Source: Macrosoma leucophasiata | Lineage: Eukaryota; Arthropoda; Insecta; Lepidoptera; Hedylidae | Direction of reading: 5' to 3' | Length of the DNA: 64,000 bases | Assembly (NCBI GenBank): GCA_036365455.1 | Contig: JAWQUS010000016.1 | Span: forward strand, 17,817,001 to 17,881,000 | Shown here: positions 48,521 through 59,999 of the stretch, one piece after another | How positions within the stretch are numbered: position 1 is the stretch's first letter | Layout: each line of letters begins with the position of its first letter | Notes under the pieces: generated by a model | Told to the model about the DNA's origin: nothing | The model's database searches: none | The model's input: only the letters and a program-made list of their open reading frames with translations | Program-made: the position numbers and the translations under genes

Positions 48521-49870
48521 TCGAACCTACATAATAATAGGTACCTATCTAATGCATAATAGCCCTCAGGAGCTAAAATGGCTTCGTACCAAGATTGTTT
48601 AAGTAAGTAGATTTGGTATTTAAGGAAAATTGCCGTTGCTAAGCCCAAATTCTTGCCTCAACATGATGATTAATCGATAACGAAATTTAGTTTCCGTGTA
48701 TTGTAATAATCGTAATACGTCCATTTATCGCTGTAAATAATTCGTTTATCACACACGTAACTTCTTTAGAGCAGTAGTAGGTACTTAGAAATCATAAAAT
48801 AAGGTGATACCATGGTGATACAATAGCTTTATTACGCATATAAAAATAAAGCTTCACATAAACTTCTTATTTTAATTATATATATATCAAATTATTTTAA
48901 TTATATATCAAATACCAAAATTACGAAAATACATAATATGTTTATTTATAACTAGCGGCTCGCCCCGGCTTCGCACGGATGCAATGAATGTAATATAGCA
49001 CAGAATAGATAAATAGGTATATATTAGTAGATAAAGCTATCATGTCACTTAAAATATGTTAGAAAAGATACCTACTTACTGATTTCTTCTTCTGTCTTTT
49101 TTTCGCTGACGAGCTGTCTCGCTCGTCAGCGAATAAATGCGAAACTAAACGTAACGTAACTTCACGCCTGTAATCCCCGAAGGGGTACAAAAGCCTGACA
49201 CCGTATATTTTGCCCGGAAACGCAATCAAAAGGCCTAACTATGCCCGGCTTTATCCGGACGCCTGGCAATCCTAGGCAGACGGATAACGCCACAGCAGCT
49301 TTTCCACCACTAGATATTATTATCATCATCTCAGCCCATCTCCTTTCAATGATGATGTAATTTATCTAACAGATCATGCATAGCGACGTCAGACCTTTAA
49401 ATACTATCAAACCTGTTTTTTTTATACACCACGTAATTCTATGAAAATTGCAAAACAAAATACTCGATGACGTGATATCTACGAGCTACGAGTATTAAAA
49501 TTCCAGTGTCGTCGCTGGCCTTGTACGAAATTATGATCCATTCGATTCATAGTATTCATACCTATATGATAACGATATGATAACAATATAAGTTTATTAC
49601 GTCAAGCCAACGTCGGGCTGACCATAATCGAGGTGGCGTTTACTAGACGACTCCACCTTGCTCGGGCCTCTACGGGCCTAGCTTACGGGACTTGCTGCAT
49701 GGGTCATCTAAAATGATCCTGTCTCGGGTCTCGGGCTTGTAAGCAGTCATGGACCATTCCAGCTCAGTTTGACTGCGTAAAGCCCGGCATTACATCATCG
49801 ATATATTCAACAGATTCGAAGTGCCTAGGTGGTCATTCTGATGAAAGTGATCTTATATATATATATATTG
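48521..49870. other. Intergenic with repeat termini and a hairpin
   Basis: 48952-49020 holds an ACTAGCGGCTCGCCCCGGCT terminus (a related scrap is at 53688-53740). 49102-49133 is a perfect 13-bp hairpin. 49150-49186 is an S1 tail on the minus strand. 49855-49868 is an (AT)n run. No gene is seen. Confidence 0.5.
49102..49133. repeat. Perfect 13-bp hairpin
   Basis: TTCGCTGACGAGC (49102-49114) pairs exactly with GCTCGTCAGCGAA (49121-49133) around the loop TGTCTC. A run of T precedes it. Confidence 0.7.
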
Positions 49871-49872
49871 TG

Positions 49873-49995
49873 CGTGGTGGTAGAGCTCCAGTGACCGAGC
49901 TCGCGGGCGTAGGCACCACCGCATTACCTAATATACTTGCCGCTATATGGTAGTGTTCAGCATTATTGTGTTCCGGTTAGGTGGTAATTTATGGC
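49873..49995 (+). repeat. S2 repeat, 5' part
   Basis: TGGTGGTAGAGCTCCAGTGAC, GCGGGCGTAGGCACCACCGC, ATGGTAGTGTTCAGC and GTGTTCCGGTTAGGTGGTAA are present, and the rest is missing. Confidence 0.7.
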
Positions 49996-50051
49996 CCCAA
50001 GTGGTACTTTACAAGGATCTTATTTCAAAATTCCTTATAAACAGTTGCATT

Positions 50052-50120
50052 AACTGCCTCATTAGTGTACCTAGTGGTATCAGGTCACGGTCATTTACAC
50101 CCACTCCTGAGTTGGACCCC
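50052..50120 (+). repeat. S1 head fragment
   Basis: AACTGCCTCATTAGTGTACC followed by TAGTGGTATCAGGTCACGG is a diverged S1 tRNA-like head without the body. Confidence 0.45.
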
Positions 50121-50418
50121 CGTGTCTGGGGTAAGTATTATTAAATTTTTCGGCAATTTCCCTGTCCTTTTCTCGCAGCTTATATGCTCGGAGCCATAAT
50201 TTTTTTTTTTTATTAACTTTTACACACATTCGTGATTGCTGAAGTAAGTTGAGTTGATGAAAAAAAGTAAGGGAAGGGAAACCAGGATGGTCACCAGGCA
50301 TTTATCACATTATTATCTTAGATTAATTCTTCGAACGTTAATTGTTATCGTTTTATTTTTCATAAGTACCTCATCATATGTAGATAAGTATATAAGATAA
50401 TATTTGAATTAAATAATA

Positions 50419-51969
50419 GGTTGGGGAAAAAGTCTTTTCGCATTATAGTATGTATGAACTTGTAATAAAATCTCTTTGGCTGTAGTATTTGTATCTGGCT
50501 GGTTTTGGTATCATTGAAAGTTAAAATTTTAAAGAACATAATTCCAAATTCAAATTAGGCAAATGTGTGATTTTCATTTGTTTTTCGTACTGTCAAGATG
50601 AGTGAATAAAATGAAGAAATTCGATACATTTTAAAATTTTACTACAAAAAAGGTAAAAATGCAACACAAGCCGCGAAAAAAAATTGCGATGTTTATGGAC
50701 CTAGTGCAGTGTCTGTGAGAGTAGCACAAATTTGGTTTAAGCGTTTTCAATCCGGAAATTTTGATGTCAAAGATGCACCTCGCTCTGGTCGCCCTATTAC
50801 GGATAAAATGGATGCCATTTTTGAAAAAGTGGAGCAAGATCGACATTTCAGTAGTTACGACGTAGCTGAAGAACTGAGAATTGATCACAAAACAGTTTTG
50901 GCGCATTTGAAAAAAGCTGGGTACAAAAAGAAGCTCGATATTTGGGTACCTCACGAGCTCACTGAAAGAAACCTAATGAACCGTGTACTCATTTGTGATT
51001 CTTTATTACGACGTAATGAAACCGAATCATTTTTGAAGAAGCTGATAACTGGTGATGAAAAGTGGATCACGTACGACAAGAACGTGCGAAAAAGGTCGTG
51101 GTCAAAGGCCGGTCAGGCTTCACAGACTGTGGCGAAACCCGGGTTAACTCGCAATAAGGTGATGTTGTGTGTGTGGTGGGATTAGAAGGGCATTATTCAT
51201 TATGAGCTATTACCACCAGGCAGGACTATCGATTCTGAACTCTACTGCGAACAACTGATGAGATTAAAGCAAGCAGTTGAGAGAATGCGGCCGGAATTGA
51301 TCAACAGAAGGGGTGTGGTGTTTCATCATGATAACGCTAGACCTCACACATCTATAGCCACTCAGCAAAAATTAAGAGAGTTTGGCTGGGAGGTGTTAAT
51401 GCATCCGCCCTATAGTCCTGACCTTGCACCTTCAGATTTCCACCTGTTTCGGTCTCTTCAGAATTCTTTATGCAATGTTAGGTTAACATCACGAGAGGAC
51501 TGCCAAATCCACCCCGCCCCGCGCCTGTGTTAAAAGAAACCACAAATATGTAAAATATGTAATACACCACAGCCATTCTCAAAGTGAGCGTTGGTTACAC
51601 TGTAATTATATAGGTATATTTTTATGTTGCAAGTTGGCAATACCAAAATACTTACAGGGAGAATCCCCTAATATTGTTTTCAATGCCTTTTCGTAAATGT
51701 TCCGTTTTATTTACATCCTAAATTTCAGTAAGCAATGTAACTCTAGGGCCCCATGGTCACATTTGCTACGGGCCCCGCACCGGCTTTATCCGGCACTGGA
51801 TGAGAAGTCCCAAAATTTTTATATCAATGGGATCATATCCCTACCTCCAAGATGGCAAAAGGTTATCGAACAAAATGGTACATACATACTTTAGTTAAAT
51901 TAAAATAAACTTTATTAAAAAATGTTTTGAATTATCTTAAAAAATGCGAAGAAACTTTTTCCCCAACCT
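50419..51969 (+). mobile_element. Mariner element, copy 3, with a 286-bp insertion
   Basis: The same inverted repeats as copies 1 and 2, flanked by TA at 50417-50418 and 51970-51971. Between 51512 and 51799 mariner sequence is replaced: 286 bp of foreign DNA (51513-51798) stand where about 15 bp are expected. Subtracting this gives 1,280 bp, the length of copy 2. Confidence 0.9.
50598..51894 (+). pseudogene. Mariner transposase, two stops and an insertion
   Basis: ATG at 50598. Codon 4 is TAA (50607-50609), identical to copy 2. The frame is then open through both HTH motifs, WVPHEL and TGDEKW. A TAG at 51183-51185 replaces the Trp of the WWDWKG motif. The frame continues with HHDNARPH and PYSPDLAPSDFHLF (34-residue spacing kept) to 51512, where the 286-bp insertion breaks it. 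The last part (DEKSQNFYINGIISLPPRWQ, about 51800-51894) lies beyond the insertion. It is clearly inactive and the most damaged of the three. Confidence 0.9.
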
Positions 51970-52243
51970 TATATATTTTGTATGATTCACGTATTCAAGG
52001 TGTGGACATACTAGACTTATCTAGATACTATTATAAATTCTAATTACAATTTTAAAAGAAAATCTCTCTTTATATCAATCTCGAGGTTCCTTCTAGTAGA
52101 CAAGCAGACAGGTCTAAACCTCGTCTAAACAAACGAGGTCAATGTCAGTGAAATTGAAGTGTTAATAATGCTTGATGTTTGGTGGTGGGGCTAGTAGAGC
52201 ACACGTTCGGCGTCAGTCAAAGCAGATAAAAATTTCTACTAAT

Positions 52244-52890
52244 ATTAAAAACCGGTCAAGTGCGTGTCGGGCCACGCGCAGTGTAGGGTTCCGTAGTTTT
52301 TAGGTTCGATTAATGTAATAAAAAAATAAATAAATAGGTATTTCCTATGGAGTTGTTCAAAAATTTCGAGTAAAATACATTTGGTCGACTATTACTCGCA
52401 AACTTGTAAAGTCAACTTAAGTGTGATAGATTTCCTTTTAATTTCGTTATATGTAGCTACTTTTGCCGTAACGTTTGGTTTTATAACAATAACTGTTTAA
52501 GAGGGGGAGGGAGAAACTTGACTCTAACGAAAATTGGCACTTTAAAGCTTTAAAGTCACGAACAATTAACTAAATCGAAAAATGATATTAGCACACCTCT
52601 AACATATTTGAAAGACCTATCCAACGATATCTTACACCATATTGAAAACGAAAATTAAAAAAAAAACCGCGCGTTACTTTTTGGGGAGGTACCCTAAAAT
52701 GCCCTAAATAAAAAAAACTCATATTATTATTCTACTACTTTGTCGGCGTGATTAAGGTGTATACTTGTGCCAAATTTGAAGTCTCTAGTATCAATAGTTT
52801 TTGCGCTAAACCGCGGACGGACAGACAAACAGACAGACAGACGGACATATAACTATAACGGTTCCTTGTTTACTACGGAACCCTAAAAAG
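52244..52890 (+). mobile_element. Non-coding repeat with AGGGTTCCGTAGT ends
   Basis: It opens with CCGGTCAAGTGCGTGTCGGG, then AGGGTTCCGTAGT (52285-52297), and closes with ACTACGGAACCCT (52872-52884), a perfect 13-bp inverted pair. A CGGACGGACAGACAAACAGA tract precedes the end. This is a common lepidopteran repeat type. No reading frame is conserved. Confidence 0.6.
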
Positions 52891-53574
52891 CAGCCAAGTA
52901 CATATCGACCTCGCACAATGTAGGATTTCGTTTTTGTGTATGATAGGTAGTCTATTTATCGAGGAAGGATTTACTATTATAAATTACATAACGCTCTAAC
53001 CAATAGGAATATTAATGAAAAATGTTTCTGATACGGGAAAAAAATCACCGAGCGAACTTGAGACGTTCGCTTGTTATCACAATAAAACATTTAAAAAAAT
53101 AAATTAAAATGTACCTATATCATATTTTCCAAAATGATAAGGTTCATTTTCAAAAATTGCTGACGGGTAAAGCCGTAAAGATTCAGAACAGTTCACATTA
53201 ATTAATTAGTTTTAAGCATTTTGCAAAATAATGTGCAATAAATTATGAAAACATTATTGAATACCTAATTATTATTATCTCTTTAAATATGTGCGCGCGG
53301 CTAGCATTTTGCCGTTCTATAGGAACTGCGTGAAAGGCTATCTAAAGTATGTAAATGAATTTAGAAAGATGCTCATATGTTACTAGACGTAAAATAAAAG
53401 AGATTGTATGAGTGTTAATTAGAAAAGATAATTTTGAATATGCAATGAGACTGCTTATTTTCGCTAATTAAGAATATGATAATAATCAAGCATTGTCAAT
53501 GAATTTCACACAGGCACGAAGGTAATATATTACAGATTCTTTGGTAATACCTAGTTACTTAGTTATGTTACATT

Positions 53575-53970
53575 TTTATTTTTAACCGACTTCGAAAAAG
53601 GAGGTTATCAATTCGTCGGAATCTTTTTTTTGATGTATGTTCACCGATAATTTGAAAACGCCTGTACCGATTTGGATTTTTTTTTCAACTGCCGGCTCGC
53701 CCTGGCTTTGCACGGGTGCAATTAATGTAATATATATAATTAATATGTAACATAAATATGCCTATGTTTGGGTTCGATCCCCGCACCGGGACAAATATTT
53801 GTATGGCCTACAGATATTTGTTTCTGGGTGTTTGTATGTGTTGTGTGTGTACCCACGGTATAGGTTTATTCCTAGTGTGGGGCTGTGAGTGTAAGCGTAT
53901 TTTATTTTTTAGTCACTCAATGAAGATGCAGCTTTCTAATGGTGAAAGAAATTTTGAAAGATAAAAACAA
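53575..53970. repeat. Mixed repeat termini
   Basis: 53580-53690 reads TTAACCGACTTCGAAAAAGG, then GAGGTTATCAATTCG (compare 3557-3655 reversed). 53688-53740 is a GGCTCGCCCTGGCTTTGCACGGG terminus. 53763-53800 carries a B-box-like GGGTTCGATCCCC. 53925-53965 is the reverse complement of 9770-9812. Confidence 0.5.
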
Positions 53971-54129
53971 ATAATAAAAAGAAATAGAGATTTTAATGTA
54001 GATGCATTGCCAATCCTGAAGTTTAAGTTCGTATAGGTAAGTCCATTCGCTTAGAATTAGCGTTATTCCTTTAACTCTAAGTCCATTCGTAATCTCTGAG
54101 ATCTAAGCTTTTATGGCTTTATGCCTCTT

Positions 54130-54540
54130 TGTATTTTTTTTTGTTATAATGTTATGGCATTGCTATTACGCATATTGCCAGTAAAACAAGTAAAACGATA
54201 TTTCGTATTCGTAAAATTCATAATATGCAGCGTAAAAGCACAGTCTAAAGAAAACGAACGTGGTAAAAGTCAGAGTCAGTCAGTCAATTTATCAGTCCGT
54301 CAGTCAGTAATTCAAGTAAAGCGATTGCTACCTTACCAGAACATTTACGATGAAGTTTTGGAAGCAACCTGAAAGGCAGTGTTTTCGCACTGTTATTCTA
54401 TTTCACTATACACGGGGCACTATAAACCTACATCAAACAAAATGCCACCAACTTTATTTAATATAACTCAAAAATAAACCGAGAAAATGAAATAAAATAA
54501 GAGACCCATAGGTACACCTCTTTCAAGGTTCCCGCCAAAA
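54130..54540 (-). repeat. Dispersed element F, copy 1
   Basis: The segment 54310-54535 is present reverse-complemented at 61562-61790 (TTTTGGCGGGAACCTTGAAAG end, AACTTTATTTAATATAACTC, TTCGCACTGTTATTCTATTT). A (GTCA)n tract at 54266-54312 lies next to it. No coding potential is recognised. Confidence 0.6.
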
Positions 54541-54639
54541 ACTCTGCCTCTGTGTTGTCTTGGTATATAGGGTATTATGACATTGATATACAAAAAATGT
54601 ATATCAATGTATTACGATTATGTCCGGATATTACAGACT

Positions 54640-54745
54640 ATACAAACACGATATCGTTGAACTACCATTTGGCGACAGATAAACAAGGTAATGTTGTGGT
54701 GTGGTGCCTATGTCCATAACCTCTGGCACTTGAAAGCAACCACCA
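54640..54745 (-). repeat. S2 fragment, reverse
   Basis: GAACTACCATTTGGCGACAG, then TGTGGTGTGGTGCCTATG and AACCACCAGTA, matches the 5' half of S2 on the minus strand, diverged. Confidence 0.5.
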
Positions 54746-55031
54746 GTAAAGATTCTCTAGGTCTGAACTTGAAACAATTCGTAGATAGATGGTCTCCTTG
54801 ACCGAATTTTATCAATTTATGTGCGACAACTATCACGCTATGTATTACGGTCACGCGATCATTGGATAACTCTTCACTCCCCACTAACCTAGATAATGGT
54901 CAAGATTGACATAAAAATGCCTTACGCGCTTTCTTCTTAATTAATACAGACTCAGGTGATTAGTTTGGTACACGCGTGCCTGTGAAGACACTTGAAAATG
55001 GAGAAACATGTTCTTAGGTTTTCGCTACACT

Positions 55032-55319
55032 CATTGAAATAAAACTAGTATTCGGATTTATCTCGCGAAGGTATATTAAACTAAAATGATTATTTAAAAT
55101 CGAACCCGACGTTTCGGTCGCTTTTCAGCTTCCGTGGTCTCAGGCAGACTGAGGTGACATTTATCTGACAGCAGTTTGAAATAGTGCTGTCAGACAAATG
55201 TCACCTTAGTCTGCCCGAGACCCGAGACCACGAAAAATGAAAAAAAAAATAAATGCTTTAAATAATCATTTAAGTTTAATATACGCGAGATAAATCCGAA
55301 AACTAGTTTTATTTCAATG
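55032..55319. mobile_element. Foldback element, 288 bp
   Basis: The ends CATTGAAATAAAACTAG / CTAGTTTTATTTCAATG are exact reverse complements, and the arms stay alignable to a central hairpin (55165-55173/55185-55193, 11-nt loop). They share TTCGGATTTATCTCGCG, AATGATTATTTAAA, CGTGGTCTC and AGGTGACATTT. Left-arm GAACCCGACGTTTCGG is replaced by an A-rich run in the right arm. Confidence 0.7.
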
Positions 55320-55534
55320 GAGAAACATATTTTAGTTGCCATAATCGCTTGGCACGCTGATTGACAAGCGAAGTGGAGGTAGCTTCATTGCGGAACACTG
55401 CTGCACACCCCGCGTTATTACATTAACTATCTGTGCCCGCGACTTCGTTCGCATAGTATAGTGGCTTTGGGCAGAATTTTATGGACATAACTTTTGGTTA
55501 ACTTTAAATCATTTAAAAAAAATATTATTGAAGT

Positions 55535-55795
55535 GGCAAACAAGCATGCAGTTCACATTGATGTTAAGTGATGACTACAGCCTATAGACCCACACAAAGA
55601 CCAATGTCAAAATGCAGATGCGTTACCACTCCTGAAGTCTAAGGTGTTATGCCTCTGTGCCGGAAATTACAGGGCCGTACCTACATTACCACCTGAACAC
55701 GATAGTGCTGAACACTACCATTTAGGGGCAGTAATGCGGTGGTGCCTACGCCCGCGAGCTCCGTCACTTGAGCTCTACAACCAGTAATAGCATAA
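55535..55795 (-). repeat. S2 repeat, reverse
   Basis: AAGTGGCAAACAAGCATGCAG ... ACTACAGCCTATAGACC ... GTTATGCCTCTGTGCCGGAA ... GGTGCCTACGCCCGCGAGCT ... GAGCTCTACAACCAGTA is nearly the full S2 length. Confidence 0.75.
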
Positions 55796-56028
55796 CGCAT
55801 CAGTAGATACATATTCTAAATAACGCTGACAGAGTTTTGATACCTATAGTAAATTATTAACTAGATCTTTAAGGATTTAATGTTTCATGTTCAAATTCAT
55901 GTTCTTTTATAAAGTATAAATTTTTATATTATATAAGTACCTACCTACAAAATATTTTACTGAAAAATGTGATTCATCCTTCTTTCTTCATAATACCTAT
56001 TCGAAGAACATGCGTGAATCGAACAGTA

Positions 56029-57172
56029 GGGGAGACCCGTACAAAACCGGGTACCGGGGCAAAACCGGGACCTATATCTATCTCGGGAAATAGTTTCCCA
56101 TTTTTGTCACGTCACGGCGCTGTATGGATGCACTTGTCAACAGAATTTAGTGGGTGAATGATCGCGCGGTGAAATTTTGTTTGTAGTTTTTGTTTTTTTT
56201 GGTGGAATTACCTAATTTTGTAGTGTTTTCGAATGTTTCCACATAGCCATATGTGAAAGACAGCAAGTATATATTAGTATTTGTATTTTTTTTTTCTTAT
56301 TGTGTGTTTATCTAATAATCATTTGAATACGAGTAATTTCAATATTGACAGTTTATAAGTGTGATTTCTTAGACAAAGAATTGTAGTGTTTGAGAGGGCA
56401 AAAACGTTCGGGGTTATATCGGGTATACCCGATTTTACCCAGGCTTGGTAAACTCACTTCATTGACGCGTTATTCATGCTCGTGTTATTCGCATTTTAAT
56501 TTAATTATAATACAGAATGATCTAAATATGCCCCGCAACGGACATAAAGAAGACGACTCGGCAGTCATGGTCCAGCGATGCCATGGAACAAGCTATTGAG
56601 GCTGTTTCCAATGGAAGAATGGGTCTCAAACTAGCATCGAAAATTTTTGATTTACCGCAAAGTACATTTGAAGATCGATTGAAAAAGTACAGAAATTGTC
56701 ATGATTTAACTTCCGCAGCAAAAAAAGGTTTGAGACGATTCAAAACTGTGTGAACAGCATAAATGGAAACACTGTTAAAGGAACATATTTAAAAATACGT
56801 AAGGTTAATGAGGAGTAGGTCCAATGTACAGTTTGTTCTTTATGGGTTGTACAGGGTGCGAGAATTAAGACTTTATCGAATTCAGATGTTAAAAGTAAAT
56901 GTTTTGCATAATGTATCAACATTACAAGTACCCGTTTCTGCCCCAATGGCAATCCGGTTTTACCCATAGGTCGGGGTAAAACCGTAAAAATTAGAGGTTT
57001 GTGATTTTCTTGATTAAAGTACTACAAATTGATCTAATTACTGTATTTTGATGTCTAATGTGGTAAATAAAGACTACTATTGATTATTCTGGTGTTATTT
57101 TGTGCCCAAAAGTCATAATTTTTAATTTGGCGACCTCCAGTCTTAAGGTCCCGGTTCTACCCCAGTCTCCCC
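56029..57172 (+). mobile_element. Pogo-like DNA element, internally deleted (1,144 bp)
   Basis: The terminal inverted repeats begin GGGGAGAC (right end GTCTCCCC) and continue with repeated GGGG..AAAACCGGGACCT motifs. It is flanked by TA at 56027-56028 and 57173-57174. The interior keeps only a Pipsqueak-type HTH remnant and no DDE catalytic domain, so it is non-autonomous. TA duplication plus an HTH_psq domain is the pogo pattern of the Tc1/mariner superfamily. Confidence 0.75.
56528..56753 (+). pseudogene. Transposase N-terminal HTH (Pipsqueak type), frameshifted
   Basis: ATG at 56528 gives MPRNGHK. An extra base at about 56549 then breaks the frame. In the shifted frame it reads TTRQSWSSDAMEQAIEAV, NGRMGLKLASKIFDLPQSTF and EDRLKKYRN, ending at a stop at 56753. 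This is the HTH_psq DNA-binding domain of pogo-type transposases (also found in jerky- and Pipsqueak-like proteins). Residues after about 75 are lost. Confidence 0.7.
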
Positions 57173-57749
57173 TATTGTGTTCTATTCACGTCGTCGCGTC
57201 GTAAATAAATGTCTAAACAAGAATTCACAGCTCCACATAGTCTGCATCGTCTACAGTGTAAGTAAGTATCCCTGACATTTTAATTGGCTAGAAACTATCG
57301 GTACTAATAAATTGAAAACTGTGTTTTAGAGCATCAGCTGTTCTGTTTTTGCCTACATGGTGTAACAATGAAACGTAAAACTCGATTACCGAGTTTGTGA
57401 ACAATCTTGGTTCTCATTAAGACGATTGCCCGAGAAAGTGACGAGTGTGTATGAATAGAGAAAGTAAAGATACTGAGAATGTCTCGATAGGAAAGTGTTC
57501 ATCCATATTTCTGGCGGTTCATGTCAGCATCCGATAATGACCGCGGCTAGACTAAAATATCGATGTTTGTTATTGAAAACAAGTTACTACCTTACTACTC
57601 ACACTTTCATCGTTCGGTTTCAGGTCACGTAGGTAATCAATTTAGTAAATAAGAAAACAAATAATAATCAAATAAGTAGGCACTTATAGGTAATTTGATG
57701 AATACTTATTTGTATTTATTGTTAAGTTTATACATACTTGTCTTATAAC

Positions 57750-58045
57750 TTTTTTTTTTTTTTTTTATGTAACGGAAGTGGCAAACAAGCATGCAGTTCA
57801 CATTGATGTTAAGTGATGACTGCAGCCTATAGACACCCACATGAAGACCAAAGCCAAAATGCAGATGCGTTACCACCCCTGAGGCCTAAGGTGTTATGCC
57901 TCTGTGCTGGAAATTACAGGGCAGTACATTACCACCTGACCGGAACACGATAGTGCTGAACACTACCATTTAGCGGCAAGTCAATTAGGTAATGCGGTGG
58001 TGCCTACGCCCGCGAGCTCCGTCACTGGAGCTCTACCACCAGTGA
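57750..58045 (-). repeat. S2 repeat, full length with poly(A)
   Basis: A T-run of about 18 nt (57750-57767) is the poly(A) tail on the minus strand. ATGTAACGGAAGTGGCAAAC and the complete S2 follow to GAGCTCTACCACCAGTGAC. This is the best evidence that S2 spreads by retroposition. Confidence 0.8.
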
Positions 58046-58560
58046 CTTATAGTCGATACTGTAATTAGAGGTTCATATAATTATAACGCTTAGGTTTAAA
58101 CATAGGTACTTACACTCAATTCTGTCATTAGAGCTTCAAGTCCTAGTAGGTGAACTGAAAGATATAAGTAGGTTTATAATAGTATATATTAGCGAATAAT
58201 GTAATTTTGGTGAAGATAAATCAGCTAAATTATATGTGTATCAATTCATTGGAGGTAACAATACTACTAATACAACTTGACGGGTGAAAGTTAAAGAAAT
58301 TTGTTTATGATCATCAAGTTAACATTAAAACCAACATTTTTGACTAAATTAAACTGCTGCTTATTTAAATAAAATGACAGTTCGTATCTCCTATTTGAAA
58401 GCGAATACATAGAGTACCTGCTTATCTGCTTTAAAGGAAGTGTCATTAAAATCTATCGATTTAGGAATTCTTCGTACTTATGGATATTATGATACATACC
58501 TACTTACAAGAACTTGATAATGAACAATTTTATTGAAAATACCTATTACCTATGTGTGTC
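58046..58560. other. Intergenic, no gene seen
   Basis: AT-rich. Nothing recognised. Confidence 0.5.
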
Positions 58561-58878
58561 ATAAAAAAAAGGATTTGACGATAAATCCGTAAACATAGTT
58601 TTCTCAACTGTACTACGGATTTATTCACATGATTTTTTGCTAGTATTGCATAAAAAATCTCGTGTCATAGTGTTTGTAACAATACTCTTCCGAGACGGCT
58701 TGACCAATCATTAAGAAACTTTGTATGTGTATTTGGAAGGTATGAGAAACGGTTGTAGTCTATTTTTGTATCTGTAATGGTAAGTGTAATTGTCACCAAA
58801 AATTCTTTTTCTTGATTTTTTAGACATTTCATTTTTACTTACCTTTAAGGCCATACAAAGTTTGGCGGGCAGCTAGTA
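58561..58878 (+). repeat. Possible Helitron-like 3' end
   Basis: Ends AAGTTTGGCGGGCAGCTAGT in T-rich context. Lepidopteran Helitrons commonly finish in CTAG-T after a GC-rich hairpin. The hairpin here is weak, and no 5' end or helicase is present. Confidence 0.35.
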
Positions 58879-59554
58879 TTAACCTTTGATTATAAAATCA
58901 ATGAGTAATACACATCATGACAGACTAATGATAGGAAATACAAATGAAAAAGCGAATTAAAATAGACATCTACTTGCTATGCAATACACTGCAAAATTCA
59001 GCATTTCTCATACTTACATGAAAATGTAAACTTTGCCCTTTTTTTCTGTTCTTGACCCAGTTACATTATAATCGTCAAATAATGTAGAAAAATAAAATAG
59101 CATAGTTGACAATCAACCAGCCTTGAGCATCTCGTGATATACGGAAGGCCGTACCACCGGATGGGAGCGTATCTATTCGCATGCCCAAAATCGTAAAAAA
59201 ACTACGCAGGAACCAACAGCGGAAAGCGGTACATCACTGTCAATCTATGCCTTCAATGCTATGAAATATGGGTCACGCTCATTAAATTCCCACGCCCTTT
59301 TTTCTTCTCCAACAATGGTGATAGGTGCGGTGTAGTATGATCAGAACGGAGCCATATATGGCGCGAATTCCACGCTAACGTCAAGGCATTCGCTAGGTAA
59401 TTTACGCACCGTTGCGCTTTCGGTTCCTCATCTCAGTACCTACCTATCTGATATCTTGATTTGAGATTCTGGCAGTCAGATGAGTGCAGCCAGTACCTAG
59501 TGTAACTGCTATTAATGGATCAATTTGAATAGATATTTAAAGAACTCAATCAAA
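58879..59554. other. Intergenic, no gene seen
   Basis: Mixed composition with no recognised frame. Confidence 0.45.
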
Positions 59555-59660
59555 CATGCGACGAGGCACGAGAGGTATGTCAGGACCGGGATATATGGCG
59601 CTCTACACTCTCTGCCTTCCCTGTTAGGGACCAGGCGTGAAGATACATACATACAATCAA
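59555..59660 (+). repeat. LINE 3' end fragment
   Basis: CACGAGAGGTATGTCAGGAC, GGCGCTCTACACTCTCTGCC and CAGGCGTGAAGATACATACA match 13690-13775: the coding tail V-CQDRDIWRSTLSA, then a stop and a CATACA tail. Confidence 0.65.
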
Positions 59661-59999
59661 ACATCTGAGAGAATCCGACTGCCGCAATAGTTTAGTGGTG
59701 AGCCACACCTGCTAAGCTGAAGCAACCTCGCCTACCTATATGGTCCGTCCAATGCAGCTCGCTCCTATCTAGACTTCCGGTTAGTAGGTAGGTACCTATC
59801 ATCGTAATCGGTGTAGATACTCCAGGTAGTCTATGTAAATTTTCGACTAATTGAATTCGATTGTAAAAGGCATAACTAGCAAAAAAACTCAAAGAAACTA
59901 GAGCATCGCTTGTTAACAATAACCTTCAACAAAATTTATTCTACCTCGTCAATGAATAATTTGTTGATAGATGCTGCATTGCGCTATGAAGATTTTGTG
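59661..59999. other. Intergenic, no gene seen
   Basis: A weak tRNA-like head (CTGCCGCAATAGTTTAGTGG, about 59681) is the only item noted. Confidence 0.35.
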
